The position numbers were made by a program, and so were the translations under genes. This document shows positions 19,401 to 27,821 of a DNA stretch of 64,000 nt, piece by piece; the first letter of the stretch is position 1, and each line of letters starts with the position of its first letter. This DNA comes from Bythopirellula sp041737835 (GTDB taxonomy: Bacteria; Planctomycetota; Planctomycetia; Pirellulales; Lacipirellulaceae). Location: NCBI GenBank assembly GCA_041737835.1, contig JBGSQY010000040.1. One strand, given 5' to 3'. A model generated the notes under the pieces. That model worked only from the letters and a program-made list of their open reading frames with translations. It made no database searches and was not told where the DNA came from.

Positions 19401-20214
19401 GCGTGGCGAAAGGCTTACTCCCTTGGCCCGGAACAAACCGCGTGGCGAAACCATCTTCGTGTCTTGCGCTCAACGAAAGACGATAAGCTCCTTCCGCGCC
19501 GGGGCTCACAACGTCGAGTGCCAATTGCCCATTCGCGGGTGAACCTGTCATGAGTGTTTGTGACGATTGCCAAACGATGGCCTCGGAACCGATCGCTCGC
19601 ACGACGGCATCGAAGATCACCGGTCCCACGGCAAGTTCTTCCGTGAAATCAGTTTGCAATCGCAGCGGCCAATTTTCCTTTGGGGCAAAAATCAAGTTTT
19701 CGCGTGATGGCAGGACCCGGAAACGATCACCAGGGCAGCGATAAGCCAACAGATAGCTCCCCAACGAGTCAATCGGCTCGCGAAGCTGCTCCTTAGCCAA
19801 CTTGCTCAGCGGAACTTCCACAACCGTCGGTTCGCTCGCCTGTTCCGATTGCATTTCAAATCGCAACAGCGATTCGCTCTCGCCCGCGATGGTGATGTCG
19901 CAGCCGTCAAAGCCACGCTTTTCCCAGGGATCGATTTTGATCTGATTGTCGCGAAGTTGAATCGCGATGGGGGCATCGGCTTCCATGCCTAACGGCTGGA
20001 GTTCGGTGAGCTTGGCACCTGCGCAACTGATCTGCCCCGTCCAGCGATGTTTAGCACGATCGCCGTTACTCCAAGCAACGCGCAACCGCAGAGTGATGTC
20101 TTCAGCAAAGCACTGAGAAAATACTAAGAGCGTGGCGAGCAACGTGAGCATCGCACGGGTGAGCCAGCGTTGTCTGCGCATCGCGAGACACACGCCGCCG
20201 TAGAGCTTCCGCAT
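16447..20214 (-). CDS. Giant secreted glycosidase-like protein with C-terminal carbohydrate-binding-like domain
   Basis: About 1255 residues if started at the ATG at 20214 (AAGGA nine bases upstream); ATGs at 20238 and 20181 are possible. A hydrophobic export signal ends near QCFA. Residues up to about 500 look like beta-rich domains. Residues about 505-860 contain FLDGARRLTQHLKLSGYNSLMLSV-type segments, YPSSML, and repeated strand-helix turns (EMLLRVCDREEVRVLPAIQL, KQLRAQRPDMKLVLTTENLF) as in TIM-barrel GHL10/GH-like hydrolases. A C-terminal domain beginning with NPGFELDD (residue about 1020) resembles CBM4/9-type binding modules. The very end has a Pro-rich tail. No catalytic acid pair could be assigned with confidence, so glycosidase activity is an inference. 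Confidence 0.6.
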   Translation of the reverse strand: MRKLYGGVCLAMRRQRWLTRAMLTLLATLLVFSQCFAEDITLRLRVAWSNGDRAKHRWTGQISCAGAKLTELQPLGMEADAPIAIQLRDNQIKIDPWEKRGFDGCDITIAGESESLLRFEMQSEQASEPTVVEVPLSKLAKEQLREPIDSLGSYLLAYRCPGDRFRVLPSRENLIFAPKENWPLRLQTDFTEELAVGPVIFDAVVRAIGSEAIVWQSSQTLMTGSPANGQLALDVVSPGAEGAYRLSLSARHEDGFATRFVPGQGSKPFATREIDFVVIDPNQKVPTLGDHWLTVLSIDPANPSWWQRFPTWAQVSRLTGKPPGAIGNVRLLPREGDTHGLVELPPSTNPQEPSWQAFTLPVLEVGVPHLVEITYPISEKQHLGVSLIEPDAAGRVTAPVLDSGLHVDDVISTDSSQTATHRVIFWPRTGSPQLLIVNRHATQRGVFGKITLSRHDDAASASVTKTPSTSDGRMVAGYIAKPQFAQNMGAAEVIDPASGISVQSWSTFLDGARRLTQHLKLSGYNSLMLSVAADGSAIYPSSMLQPSPRFDTGLLAACGQDPVRKDVLEMLLRVCDREEVRVLPAIQLTAPLPRLTVTNDAGGKANYNLLDVRVQHELEAVVMEVARRYSRHASFTGIALQLDSRGYGMLGPLDVAMNDKVLAAFSADTGIELPQETVAAALAGGHRQAWIEWRVEQVTQFYAKLAKQLRAQRPDMKLVLTTENLFADQALAQVARRYVTNPSRNSEALAERGIDLAKLAAIEGLEITNTSRLSSRNHVQEQVADLVLHDVTAGGNSLSHEMVFHPSRQTRLASFDDRSPYTKDRTFLILAEQSMPTSSLNQKPILRSLVNGELGTIVEGGEYLPMVIDSEHRDYLQSLAELPSQGTESRTMRKQPLVMQLRRAENETFLLCVNESPWPVLGTLELDAPAETAWQELGRRDEASTETAKFSGKLTTGRSNWPLALAPYGLHVWRFDNASVRAGEAKVSSDAVAREYLQRRIQDIENRTGNLNIARDYPQLQNPGFELDDTASRIFGWQPRKGEKGSVELETTAMRSGARSVRLKSEDAVGVAVQSHLFPLPETGMLVVNAQVRAEEISGDARLAIAIETEDNGQTYRRVQTFDAPALENQWKPLEMLVSDLPVGDANQIRVQFHIVGQANVLIDDVALCDLRFDDSRRSELVKRVFAAKTALEDDQVVDCLRLLNEYWSRYLVEYVPPLERVPSAIAKQPEAQETDESKTKPGGRLRGWVPKIWR

Positions 20215-20423
20215 TTTCGGACGTCCTTGTCCGATCATGGCTCACCAAATTGTCAGAGTAAGAGCGAAACAGCTTCGTCGCGCGAGATTCATCCTGAACT
20301 TGCGCGTGCTGGCAAATCGCCTAAATTGGGTGGCGGATTGTAGATAGCACGATCCTGGGTAGCTAGACCAGTTGAGTGCTAGCCAAGAGAATTTCTGGAA
20401 GGCGCTTCGCGGTTGCTAGCAGT

Positions 20424-21545
20424 TCATCGCCAAGGAGAAACAAGTTCGTCGGGCAGTGCTTGCTCGGCAGTCGTGCTATCACTCAGCAGGGTAACAATTT
20501 CCGGACAACGGCTGGCAATGTCGTTCGCTTCCCAACGATCGTCGGGCTTGGCATAGAGCTCGCTATGTTCACCTCGAATGAGCATCCAAGCGGGCGACCG
20601 CACCATTTGCTGGCCTTTATTGCTAGCTGTGGCAAGATCACGGAGTGTAAGTGGCATGCCCCCCAATGCCGGCAGCAGTGACATTCCCTCTGAACTGCTA
20701 GTGCGGAACCAATCGCGTAGCGTGGCTGCAATGTCTTCGGGTTGAGCAAATCCTATCACTCGGGGCAGGGGGGCCAAACTTTCTTGCGTAATTATCAAAC
20801 ATGGCAAATGCAATTGCTCGCTGTAGAGCGTGCAACAATCGCTGCCGACGCAACCGTGCTCGCCCAGCGAAAATCCCCGCGAACCAAGGATCATCGCCAG
20901 CTTTTCACTTCCGGCGAGTTCCTCAAAAGCTTCAATCGCCCCCGCCACGCACAATTCCAACACACTCACTTGTGCCGCGTAGGCCACGAGATATTGCAGC
21001 AATTCGTCGGGATCGTCGATGCCCTGCAAATTCGTCGGAGGGTCAACAAACTCCGGGGGCAGCGGGTCTTCCTCATCCATCATGTGCGCACGCAATTCCA
21101 ACGGCGCGTCCCAGGTTCCGCACAATCCGCTAAAGTGGACCCAGAGCAAGCTATTGGCCTGCTGTTCCGCCGCATCTTTTTGCCACGCGGCAAACTGCTC
21201 GACAACTCGCGCAAAGAATCGCGTGGCATGAGATTCTTCGCTTTGTTCGGCTGACTGATTCGCCATCCGTTCGACGTGCATGACTTCATCGAAATTGCCA
21301 GCTTGCTCAGCAATCGTGGGATCATCGGTGATCAACCACCGCCTTGTTGGAGATTTCAGCTGCGGGCACGCATCTCGATAAAAATCAGCCAGGGCCGGGG
21401 ACTTGGCAAGCAGCCATTCCACCACAAGTGCGCGGCTCGCGAGCTCGTCAAAAAGCGGTGTGGGAAACGCCGTATTCCCATAAGCCCCCCACGCCGACGC
21501 GCGCAAGCCATCTACCGCAATTACCAAAGCCAGGCGATTTTCCAT
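20424..21545 (-). CDS. Sulfatase-fold protein lacking the active-site cysteine motif
   Basis: A 373-residue protein with the fold signature of the sulfatase/alkaline phosphatase superfamily: an N-terminal strand followed by VDGLRASAWGAYGN-type loop and TPLFDELASRA, and a later SRGFSLGEHGCVG that corresponds to the conserved DHG..GEHG turn of sulfatases. The usual Cys/Ser-x-Pro-x-Arg formylglycine motif is absent, replaced by WLLAKSPALADFYRD, and the metal-binding DD at the N-terminus is reduced to a single D. No signal peptide. I read it as a sulfatase-like pseudoenzyme or a highly divergent hydrolase. It lies 21-43 bp from the polysaccharide cluster and on the same strand as its left arm. 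Confidence 0.55.
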   Translation of the reverse strand: MENRLALVIAVDGLRASAWGAYGNTAFPTPLFDELASRALVVEWLLAKSPALADFYRDACPQLKSPTRRWLITDDPTIAEQAGNFDEVMHVERMANQSAEQSEESHATRFFARVVEQFAAWQKDAAEQQANSLLWVHFSGLCGTWDAPLELRAHMMDEEDPLPPEFVDPPTNLQGIDDPDELLQYLVAYAAQVSVLELCVAGAIEAFEELAGSEKLAMILGSRGFSLGEHGCVGSDCCTLYSEQLHLPCLIITQESLAPLPRVIGFAQPEDIAATLRDWFRTSSSEGMSLLPALGGMPLTLRDLATASNKGQQMVRSPAWMLIRGEHSELYAKPDDRWEANDIASRCPEIVTLLSDSTTAEQALPDELVSPWR

Positions 21546-21584
21546 CGCACTACTATAGCGGATTGAAGCGATTTAGCGCAGTGC

Positions 21585-22355
21585 CTACGCCCGTGCGCCG
21601 CGCCATTCCCGCCACACCAGTTGCGGGAAAATCCAGGCATCGCGCAAATAGCGTTTCGCCAGCCGCGATGGCTCTGTCGCTAAGCGATGGAACCATTCAA
21701 GTCCCATCCGCCGCATCCAGAGTGGCGACCGCGCTTTTTCACCGGCGAGGAAATCGATCGTCGCGCCCACGCACAAGGCCACGCGGGCCTGCATTTGGTC
21801 GGCGTGACGCTCGACCCACAATTCCTGCTTGGGAGCACCCAAACCAATCAAAAGAAGTTGTGGTTCGGCCTCGGCAATCATTTTTAGTATTCGATTGTTC
21901 TCGGCTGGATCGCTTTCAAACCCGAGGGGTGGCGAGTAAATCCCCACCACGTCGACGTTTGGCCAACGCTCATGAATGTTCGCCGCAGCACGTTGCCCAA
22001 CACCGGGAGCGGCACCGAGTAAAAACACTCGGAATGGCTCATTTTTATCCATGCTTCCCTCGAATAACGCTGGCACCAAATCGCTTCCCGCCACGCGCTC
22101 GGGAAGTGCACGCCGCAACAGCCGGGAGGCCCACACCACGGGTGCCCCGTCTGCCAGCACAAGCGCGGCGTTGTCATACGCTTGCCGCAAGTCGCTGCGA
22201 GTTTGGAACATCACCGTGTGATCGACGTTCGGCGTCACCACATAACGGCAAGGCGCTTTGTCCGTCGTACGACACCAACCCAACACCGTGTCCACGGCCG
22301 TGGGCATGTCGATCGCGTGAATTCTCATCCCGAAAAGTGAAATCGTGTTGAGCAT
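21585..22355 (-). CDS. WecG/TagA/CpsF-family glycosyltransferase
   Basis: A 256-residue protein starting at the ATG at 22355; the frame is open further upstream but that part overlaps the next gene and does not resemble the family. Motifs in order: TPNVDH, DGAPVVWASRL, VFLLGAAPGVGQRAA, GLGAPKQELWVERH and GATIDFLAGEKARSP, all hallmarks of GT26 enzymes that add N-acetylmannosaminuronic acid or similar sugars onto lipid-linked carriers. It is the last gene of the leftward arm of the exopolysaccharide cluster, 17 bp after the polymerase gene. Sugar specificity cannot be read. Confidence 0.93.
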   Translation of the reverse strand: MLNTISLFGMRIHAIDMPTAVDTVLGWCRTTDKAPCRYVVTPNVDHTVMFQTRSDLRQAYDNAALVLADGAPVVWASRLLRRALPERVAGSDLVPALFEGSMDKNEPFRVFLLGAAPGVGQRAAANIHERWPNVDVVGIYSPPLGFESDPAENNRILKMIAEAEPQLLLIGLGAPKQELWVERHADQMQARVALCVGATIDFLAGEKARSPLWMRRMGLEWFHRLATEPSRLAKRYLRDAWIFPQLVWREWRGARA

Positions 22356-22372
22356 TGATGACTGGTTCCTCT

Positions 22373-23785
22373 TCAAGTTGCCAAACGCATGCCGTTCATA
22401 TCTTGAACGGATGCAGAGTTCACTAGCTTCGATTGTCTTACGGTTTGTGTGCGGAGCAGAGCCTGCAGCCCCACGGTCACGCCACAGGTCAAACTCAGGA
22501 CCCATTGCTCGCTGGGCGAAAGGGTCAGATCGTGGAACAGTGCATTCGTGACATAAGCGATTAGCGCAGCTAGCGAAAATAAACCTTGATTCCGCATCCA
22601 AGCAGCTGCGCTCGTGTTCGCCATCAGTTGCCAGGCCGCTCGTCCCCACGCAACCAGCAAGCCGACAAATAGAGTCAAACCGACGATGCCGGTCTCAGTA
22701 AGAATGCTCAAAAAAGTGTTGTGGTGATCGAGCGGACGAATCGATTCGAGTTCAATCTTTTGGCTACGGTCCGACAGATAGGGCATTTTTTTATCGTAGA
22801 ACCGGCCAAAGCCGCACCCAAACAGCGGATCGTCACGAAACATACGCATCGACACATAGACAAACGAAGCGCGTTGATAGACCGAATGTCCCGCATCGCC
22901 ATCGGAATCGTCGCGGCCCATGTTGATAACTTTGCCACCGAAGAAAATTCCGCCCAATCCCGTTCCCAACACCAAGCCGGCAATTACCGCGGGTCGCCAG
23001 GTTTTGGGGAAGTGCAAAAACGGAATGACGGCCAATCCCCCCGCGAGTCCCAACCAACATGATCGGGTGTACGTGTAGTAGAGTGCGGCGCACATCAACA
23101 GCATTACAGCCATCAAAGCCAACTTGCCCCAGCGCCCGACTTGCTGCCACAAAAACCACGCCGCCCAAAAGCAAACAGTGAGATAAACGCCCAAGCTAGC
23201 CGACATCAACGCAGGCCCACGCGCGCGGCCGAAGTGCGTGCCGAGTGTCGGATCGGCAATGAAGCGGGGAAACACGGCCCACCACTGCTCTTTGACCTCA
23301 GCAATGCCGGTCAGGGCCAAATACAATCCGAGTAACGACAGCCCCGCGAGTAACCATTTCCAATGTTTAGGATCAAGCTCCGAATTCCGCGCGATCCAAT
23401 AAACCGCCGCCGACATCCAAAACGTTGCGATCAACCGCCAGAATGGTGGCACGCTCGACGCCACGCTGCCAGGTGGTTCGGTCAGCACGCAACGCACCGT
23501 CAGATAGCCGACTAGCAACAGCCCCAGCCAATCGGCCCCGGTGAGCGGGGCGATTGAAAACTCTTTCCGCCACCAGCGCCACGCAAATAGCGAAACGAGG
23601 CCTGCGATCAACACGCGATCCACGGTCAACGGCAACGGTCCTAGCCTGATTTCCCAAAAGTCGCGGGTGAGAATATAGCCGAAGGCAATAAACACCGTGC
23701 AACCCATGAGCAACGAGCCGTGCCGGCAATAGGCCAACGCCCACGCCAAGCCCGCCACGCCAAGGATTGTCAACAGAATTTCCAT
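22373..23785 (-). CDS. O-antigen ligase / Wzy-type polymerase
   Basis: A 470-residue membrane protein with about eleven hydrophobic segments. The large periplasmic loop contains the O-antigen ligase family signature region with LDHHNTFLSILTETG, followed by VGLTLFVGLL, and an earlier GRARGPALMSASLG-type loop with Arg. Such proteins join or polymerise lipid-linked oligosaccharide units on the outer face of the inner membrane. Located between the Wzz-like gene (28 bp upstream) and the WecG-type transferase (17 bp downstream), which supports a polymerase role in exopolysaccharide assembly rather than lipopolysaccharide ligation. Polymerase versus ligase cannot be separated by sequence alone. Confidence 0.85.
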   Translation of the reverse strand: MEILLTILGVAGLAWALAYCRHGSLLMGCTVFIAFGYILTRDFWEIRLGPLPLTVDRVLIAGLVSLFAWRWWRKEFSIAPLTGADWLGLLLVGYLTVRCVLTEPPGSVASSVPPFWRLIATFWMSAAVYWIARNSELDPKHWKWLLAGLSLLGLYLALTGIAEVKEQWWAVFPRFIADPTLGTHFGRARGPALMSASLGVYLTVCFWAAWFLWQQVGRWGKLALMAVMLLMCAALYYTYTRSCWLGLAGGLAVIPFLHFPKTWRPAVIAGLVLGTGLGGIFFGGKVINMGRDDSDGDAGHSVYQRASFVYVSMRMFRDDPLFGCGFGRFYDKKMPYLSDRSQKIELESIRPLDHHNTFLSILTETGIVGLTLFVGLLVAWGRAAWQLMANTSAAAWMRNQGLFSLAALIAYVTNALFHDLTLSPSEQWVLSLTCGVTVGLQALLRTQTVRQSKLVNSASVQDMNGMRLAT

Positions 23786-23813
23786 GCTTCCATCTCGTTA
23801 GCAAATGGCCAGC

Positions 23814-25397
23814 TTATGAACCAACGGAAGTGGGAACGCTGAACGATGAACCACTTCCCAGTGGCAGCACAACGGTAGAAGTCGCCGGCTTGGTCGTTTC
23901 CACTTTGCTGGCGGGGATGGCATTCGCTTCGCGTAGTTTTTTCGTGTAGCTGCTGAAATCAAACCCCGCGGTCGACGGCCGTGGCGTAAGCGGCTGAGTG
24001 ACTTGCGGAACTTCGGCTAGTGGAACTCTTTGGGGTTCTCTTTGTTTCACGTCCTGAGCCGTTGGCAAACTGAGGAACAGCCATCCCAGACCCAACACCA
24101 TCCCCGCAAATGTACCGAGCATTACCACGGTCGTGCGCCCCATTCCTACGGGGTAGGGACCCGTCTCTGGTGAATCGATCGGGGTCACGAGTTGAGCACT
24201 CGCGGCAGCCACTTGTTTGGCACGGACTTCGCTGAGTTGCTTGCGGGCTTCGCTCAAGATGGCCCGACTGCTGTCGACGCTCGCCACCCGACTCGAATAT
24301 TCGGCCCGCAATTCCGCCAAGCCATTGAGTCGCGTTTTTAGTCCGGCAATTTGCGAATTCAAAACTTCCAATCGATTGTGGCTCAAGCCAACATCGACTT
24401 GCAAACCTTCGACAACCACGGCCAGTTCGCGATGCAACTCCGTCCGAATCCGAACCACGGTTTCCTGCGCGGCTCGCACGTGGGGGTGATCCGCCGTTCG
24501 TGTGCCGCTGAGTTTGGAAACTTGCAGTTGGGCGTCAACCAAACCATCTTTGAGTCGCTGAAGCGTTGGCTGAATTTTCAGCAAGCTTCCCGGCATGGCG
24601 ACAAGCTTTTGTGGATTGTCTTGAGCGCCTTGGAGCACAATCAGGAGGTCTTCCGCCTCACGCAACCGAGCCTCAACGGCCCGGCTTTCTTTTTCGAGTT
24701 CCACCAGTTGCTGGCGAAGGTCACTTTGGCCCCCCATGGCGGAATGCAGAATCCGTAGTTCGCCAAGATCGCTGCCAACTTGGGCTTCAAACTCCTTAAG
24801 TTTGGCATTCTCTGCTTGGTGAATCTCGGCCGAGAGTTCAACTTGCTTTTCCAGATCGTTGATCAATCCTTGCGAGCGTTCCTGTCGTAGTTGACTCAAA
24901 CGCAATGAAAGTTGCTTGCAGAGTTCACCCACCAAGGCAATCGCCCGTTCGCGACTGGGGTCCTTCACGCCGAAGTAAAAGATTTCCGTTTTGCCAAATT
25001 CCGCGCCGTTGGGTGGCGTCATGCTGAGCCGTTTGCGAAATTTTTCAATTTGCTCCGCATCAGGCTCCGTGGCTGGTAGGCCCTCGGCACGATCGACGTT
25101 CTTGATTGTAGCGCTGACGACTTGATGACTCTTGGCGAGTTCGAGGATCGTTTCCTGAAAGGTCCGCATTTCGTACAAGTCGGCGAACTTGCCGGGCTGC
25201 TTCGCGCCGGTCGAGACCGAAGCCTCCTCGCGCACAACCATACCCTGAAATGCTTCCCAGTTGCGAGTCATAAACGCCGCATACACGAGCGACAGCAAGC
25301 CACAAGTCACCATGGTGATGATCCAATCACGACGGCGCTCGATAATCAGCTTGATACAGCGTTGGGGCGTCAGGTCAAAAGTTTCGGCGTTGTTCAT
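23814..25397 (-). CDS. Wzz-type polysaccharide chain-length determinant / co-polymerase
   Basis: A 527-residue protein from the ATG at 25397, preceded by GGAAGGG on the minus strand. It has one membrane helix near residue 30 (WIITMVTCGLLSLVYAAFM), a long coiled-coil periplasmic part (residues about 130-390, with EKQVELSAEIHQAENAKLKEFE and ELEKESRAVEARL) and a second membrane helix near residue 430 (TTVVMLGTFAGMVLGLGWLFL), followed by a Pro/Thr-rich cytoplasmic tail. This is the polysaccharide co-polymerase layout that sets chain length and links the polymerase to the export channel. No tyrosine-kinase Walker motif is fused. First gene of the leftward transcript. Confidence 0.85.
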   Translation of the reverse strand: MNNAETFDLTPQRCIKLIIERRRDWIITMVTCGLLSLVYAAFMTRNWEAFQGMVVREEASVSTGAKQPGKFADLYEMRTFQETILELAKSHQVVSATIKNVDRAEGLPATEPDAEQIEKFRKRLSMTPPNGAEFGKTEIFYFGVKDPSRERAIALVGELCKQLSLRLSQLRQERSQGLINDLEKQVELSAEIHQAENAKLKEFEAQVGSDLGELRILHSAMGGQSDLRQQLVELEKESRAVEARLREAEDLLIVLQGAQDNPQKLVAMPGSLLKIQPTLQRLKDGLVDAQLQVSKLSGTRTADHPHVRAAQETVVRIRTELHRELAVVVEGLQVDVGLSHNRLEVLNSQIAGLKTRLNGLAELRAEYSSRVASVDSSRAILSEARKQLSEVRAKQVAAASAQLVTPIDSPETGPYPVGMGRTTVVMLGTFAGMVLGLGWLFLSLPTAQDVKQREPQRVPLAEVPQVTQPLTPRPSTAGFDFSSYTKKLREANAIPASKVETTKPATSTVVLPLGSGSSFSVPTSVGS

Positions 25398-25735
25398 CAA
25401 TGTTTCCCTTCCAAGGCACGCCACGGCTGGACAAATATCTCGTCCACCCCACGGGGTGATCACCCGCCGGCGAGGGAAAGAACGATTTCACGCGGCATGG
25501 GCCGCTAGTTTTCCCTAATAGAACGTAGCTTACGCAGCAAGCTACTGAGTCCAGCAAGCATCTGACGTCGGTTGGGTGTTGCCAAAACGCCACATGTGGC
25601 GAAATCTCCACCGTGTTTTTGCCAAATCCGCCGCGAAATCTGTGTTTTCTGTCCTAGGTTTAAGTACCCGTAACCACATGAAATCCTGTGGAACGCCACA
25701 GGTTATATGCCGCTCATTAGCTTTTGAAGCCAATC
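25398..25735. promoter_or_regulatory. Divergent control region of the polysaccharide cluster with three palindromes
   Basis: This 338-bp gap between the leftward Wzz-type gene and the rightward acetyltransferase gene holds three clean inverted repeats: GTAGCTT / AAGCTAC at 25525-25545, the perfect 14-bp palindrome CGCCACATGTGGCG at 25588-25601, and CCTGTGG-AACG-CCACAGG at 25685-25702. The last two share the CCACA/TGTGG core, so one dimeric regulator could bind both. No clear sigma-70 -35/-10 pair was found. No gene could be supported in the gap. Confidence 0.5.
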
Positions 25736-26884
25736 ATGCTCGTACGCCCAATCAACAACATCGACGATCTCGCGCCGTTCCAAGCACGTTGGGATGAGCT
25801 TGCCGGGGATTGTCCGTTTCGCTGTTGGACGTGGCTCACCACTTGGTGGAAGCATTATGGCACAGGCCGCTCGCTGAATGTGCTGTTGGTCTTTTACGAC
25901 GACAATTCAAGTTGTAGTGCTGACGTCAGTTGCCGCAACCAATCACTACCTCTCGAACAGCTCGTCGCCATACTTCCCTTGTACATCGATCACAGCCACA
26001 CCCAAGGGAACGTCTTACGGCTGATGGGTGATGGCGAAGTTTGCAGCGAGCATCTCGATCTGCTGTGCGTGCCCAGCGAACTCGATGAAGCGAGCCAGGC
26101 ACTTGCTGAATACCTCGTGGCACACGCCGACGATTGGGACGCACTCAAACTCACGGCTTTGGCCGAAGGAACGCGGAATCTCGATTCCTTATTGGTGGCC
26201 TTGACGATGGCCGGCTGCGAATTGAATCGCACGGCAGGCGTGAATTGCTGGTCGATTCCACTGCCAGCGAATTGGGACGAGTTTCTTGCGATGCAGTCGA
26301 AATCGCACCGCAAGCAGCTCCGACAACTCAAAAACCGAGTCCTTGAGAGCCCGCGCGCTGCCGCTTACGAAGTTAGCGACTTCCGTGAGTTTGACGTGGC
26401 TTGGGAGATTCTCATCGATCTCCACCAGCGCCGTCGCCTTAGCTTGGGAGAACCCGGTTGCTTCGCGTCGCCCCAATGGGCCAACTTCCATCGCGAAGTC
26501 GCTTTGGAATTCCTGAATCAAGGCCGCTTGCGATTGTCGGTTGTGGAACTCGACAGCGAACCGATCGCGGCGGAATATCACCTTGCTGGCAATGACGCCA
26601 TCTATGCCTATCAAGGGGGCATCGATCCTGAACGCCGCGATGACGAACCGGGGCAACTTTCGATGATCCTGTGTATCGAACATGCCATCGCAGCGGGCTG
26701 CACACGCTTTGAATTGCTACGAGGTGATGAACCCTACAAAGCCCATTGGCGCGCCGCGGCCACACCCACAAGCGATATTGAAGTCATCGCGCCACGCACG
26801 CTGGCAAAACTGCGGCACTATTCATGGAATGGTCTTCGCCGCGCCGGCCGCCTGGTCCGCCAATTCACGAACTTGCTGAGTTAA
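25736..26884 (+). CDS. CelD/BioF2-like GNAT acyltransferase (FemAB-related)
   Basis: A 382-residue protein from the ATG at 25736 (a TTG four codons earlier is in frame). It shows the double-GNAT pattern of the CelD/BioF2 acetyltransferase family: an N-terminal half ending in DALKLTALAEG and a C-terminal half with SKSHRKQLRQLKNR, the helix DLHQRRRLSLGEPGCFA, then FYAYQGGIDPE-like AIYAYQGGIDPERRD and LSMILCIEHAIAAGCTRFELLRGDEPYKAHW. In exopolysaccharide loci these proteins acylate sugars or nucleotide-linked intermediates. It heads the rightward arm, 12 bp ahead of the deacetylase gene. Donor and acceptor are unknown. Confidence 0.82.
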   Translation: MLVRPINNIDDLAPFQARWDELAGDCPFRCWTWLTTWWKHYGTGRSLNVLLVFYDDNSSCSADVSCRNQSLPLEQLVAILPLYIDHSHTQGNVLRLMGDGEVCSEHLDLLCVPSELDEASQALAEYLVAHADDWDALKLTALAEGTRNLDSLLVALTMAGCELNRTAGVNCWSIPLPANWDEFLAMQSKSHRKQLRQLKNRVLESPRAAAYEVSDFREFDVAWEILIDLHQRRRLSLGEPGCFASPQWANFHREVALEFLNQGRLRLSVVELDSEPIAAEYHLAGNDAIYAYQGGIDPERRDDEPGQLSMILCIEHAIAAGCTRFELLRGDEPYKAHWRAAATPTSDIEVIAPRTLAKLRHYSWNGLRRAGRLVRQFTNLLS

Positions 26885-26896
26885 CGGAGCGCGTGA

Positions 26897-27781
26897 ATGC
26901 TGGACAACTACAAAAGTCAGATTCTGGGACTGTATTACCTAGCCACACTGCCTCAAAGGCGACAAGCGGCTGAGCAGCGATGCGAAACCGGCACCGTGCC
27001 GATTATGTCGCTCTTGTATCATCGCGTGGCCGACACACATCCCAACACCTGGACGATCAGTTGGGAGCAATTCCGTTATGAAATGGAATGGCTGCAGCAG
27101 CACTTCGATCTGGTCTCGCTCGAAGAAGCGCAGCGCCGCATTGCCGCAGGCAAAAACTCGCGTCCGACGGTCTGCATCACGTTCGACGACGGCTATGCCG
27201 AGAATTGCGACAAGGCGATTCCCTGGCTGATCGAACAAAAGATTCCCGTTACTTATTTTGTTACCAGCAACAATATTCTCACGGGCCAGTCTTTTCCTCA
27301 TGATTTGGCCGCTAATTGTCCGTTGCCACCGAACACCGCCGCACAGATTATCGATATGGCCGCGGCCGGCATCGAGATCGGGGCCCATACGCGCTCACAT
27401 CCTGATTTAGGTCGGGTCACTTCGCTTGAAGAACTCACCGAAGAAATAGTCGGCTCGAAACAAGATCTCGAGGCCTTGCTGGAAAAGCCCGTGCGCTATT
27501 TCGCATTCCCTTACGGCCTGCACGAGAACATGACCCCCGCTGGCTTTGCGATTGCCTATCAAGCCGGCTTCACAGGGGTTTGCTCGGCCTACGGTGCGTA
27601 CAACATGCCCGGCGACGACAGCTTCCACATTCAACGGATACACGGCGATCCCCAATGGTCGCGCTTCTTGAATTGGATGACGGTCGACCCACGCAAGATT
27701 TACAAACAAATTCCGTTTGACACGGGTCCTTACCGTCACGCTTTGCTGGCAAACCTCGCAACGGAGGTTTCCTGCGATTAG
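26897..27781 (+). CDS. Polysaccharide deacetylase (NodB domain, CE4)
   Basis: A 294-residue NodB-fold enzyme. The metal and catalytic residues are seen: TFDDGY (Asp97, Asp98), the zinc pair H164-x3-H168 in HTRSHPDL, and YFAFPYG later on. CE4 enzymes remove N-acetyl groups from polymers such as poly-N-acetylglucosamine or peptidoglycan. There is no obvious signal peptide, but a short amphipathic N-terminus may associate with the membrane. Spacing of 12 bp from the acetyltransferase gene suggests one transcript and a shared role in modifying the exported polysaccharide. Similar acetyltransferase-deacetylase pairs occur in exosortase/PEP-CTERM-linked loci. Confidence 0.92.
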   Translation: MLDNYKSQILGLYYLATLPQRRQAAEQRCETGTVPIMSLLYHRVADTHPNTWTISWEQFRYEMEWLQQHFDLVSLEEAQRRIAAGKNSRPTVCITFDDGYAENCDKAIPWLIEQKIPVTYFVTSNNILTGQSFPHDLAANCPLPPNTAAQIIDMAAAGIEIGAHTRSHPDLGRVTSLEELTEEIVGSKQDLEALLEKPVRYFAFPYGLHENMTPAGFAIAYQAGFTGVCSAYGAYNMPGDDSFHIQRIHGDPQWSRFLNWMTVDPRKIYKQIPFDTGPYRHALLANLATEVSCD

Positions 27782-27821
27782 CGCTCCACACGAAAACTTG
27801 GCTTCGGCTCAACACGCCCGC

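Noticed and set aside
22356..22649. Upstream extension of the WecG-type transferase
   Set aside because: Overlaps the polymerase gene and has no family similarity; ATG 22355 fits the family start.
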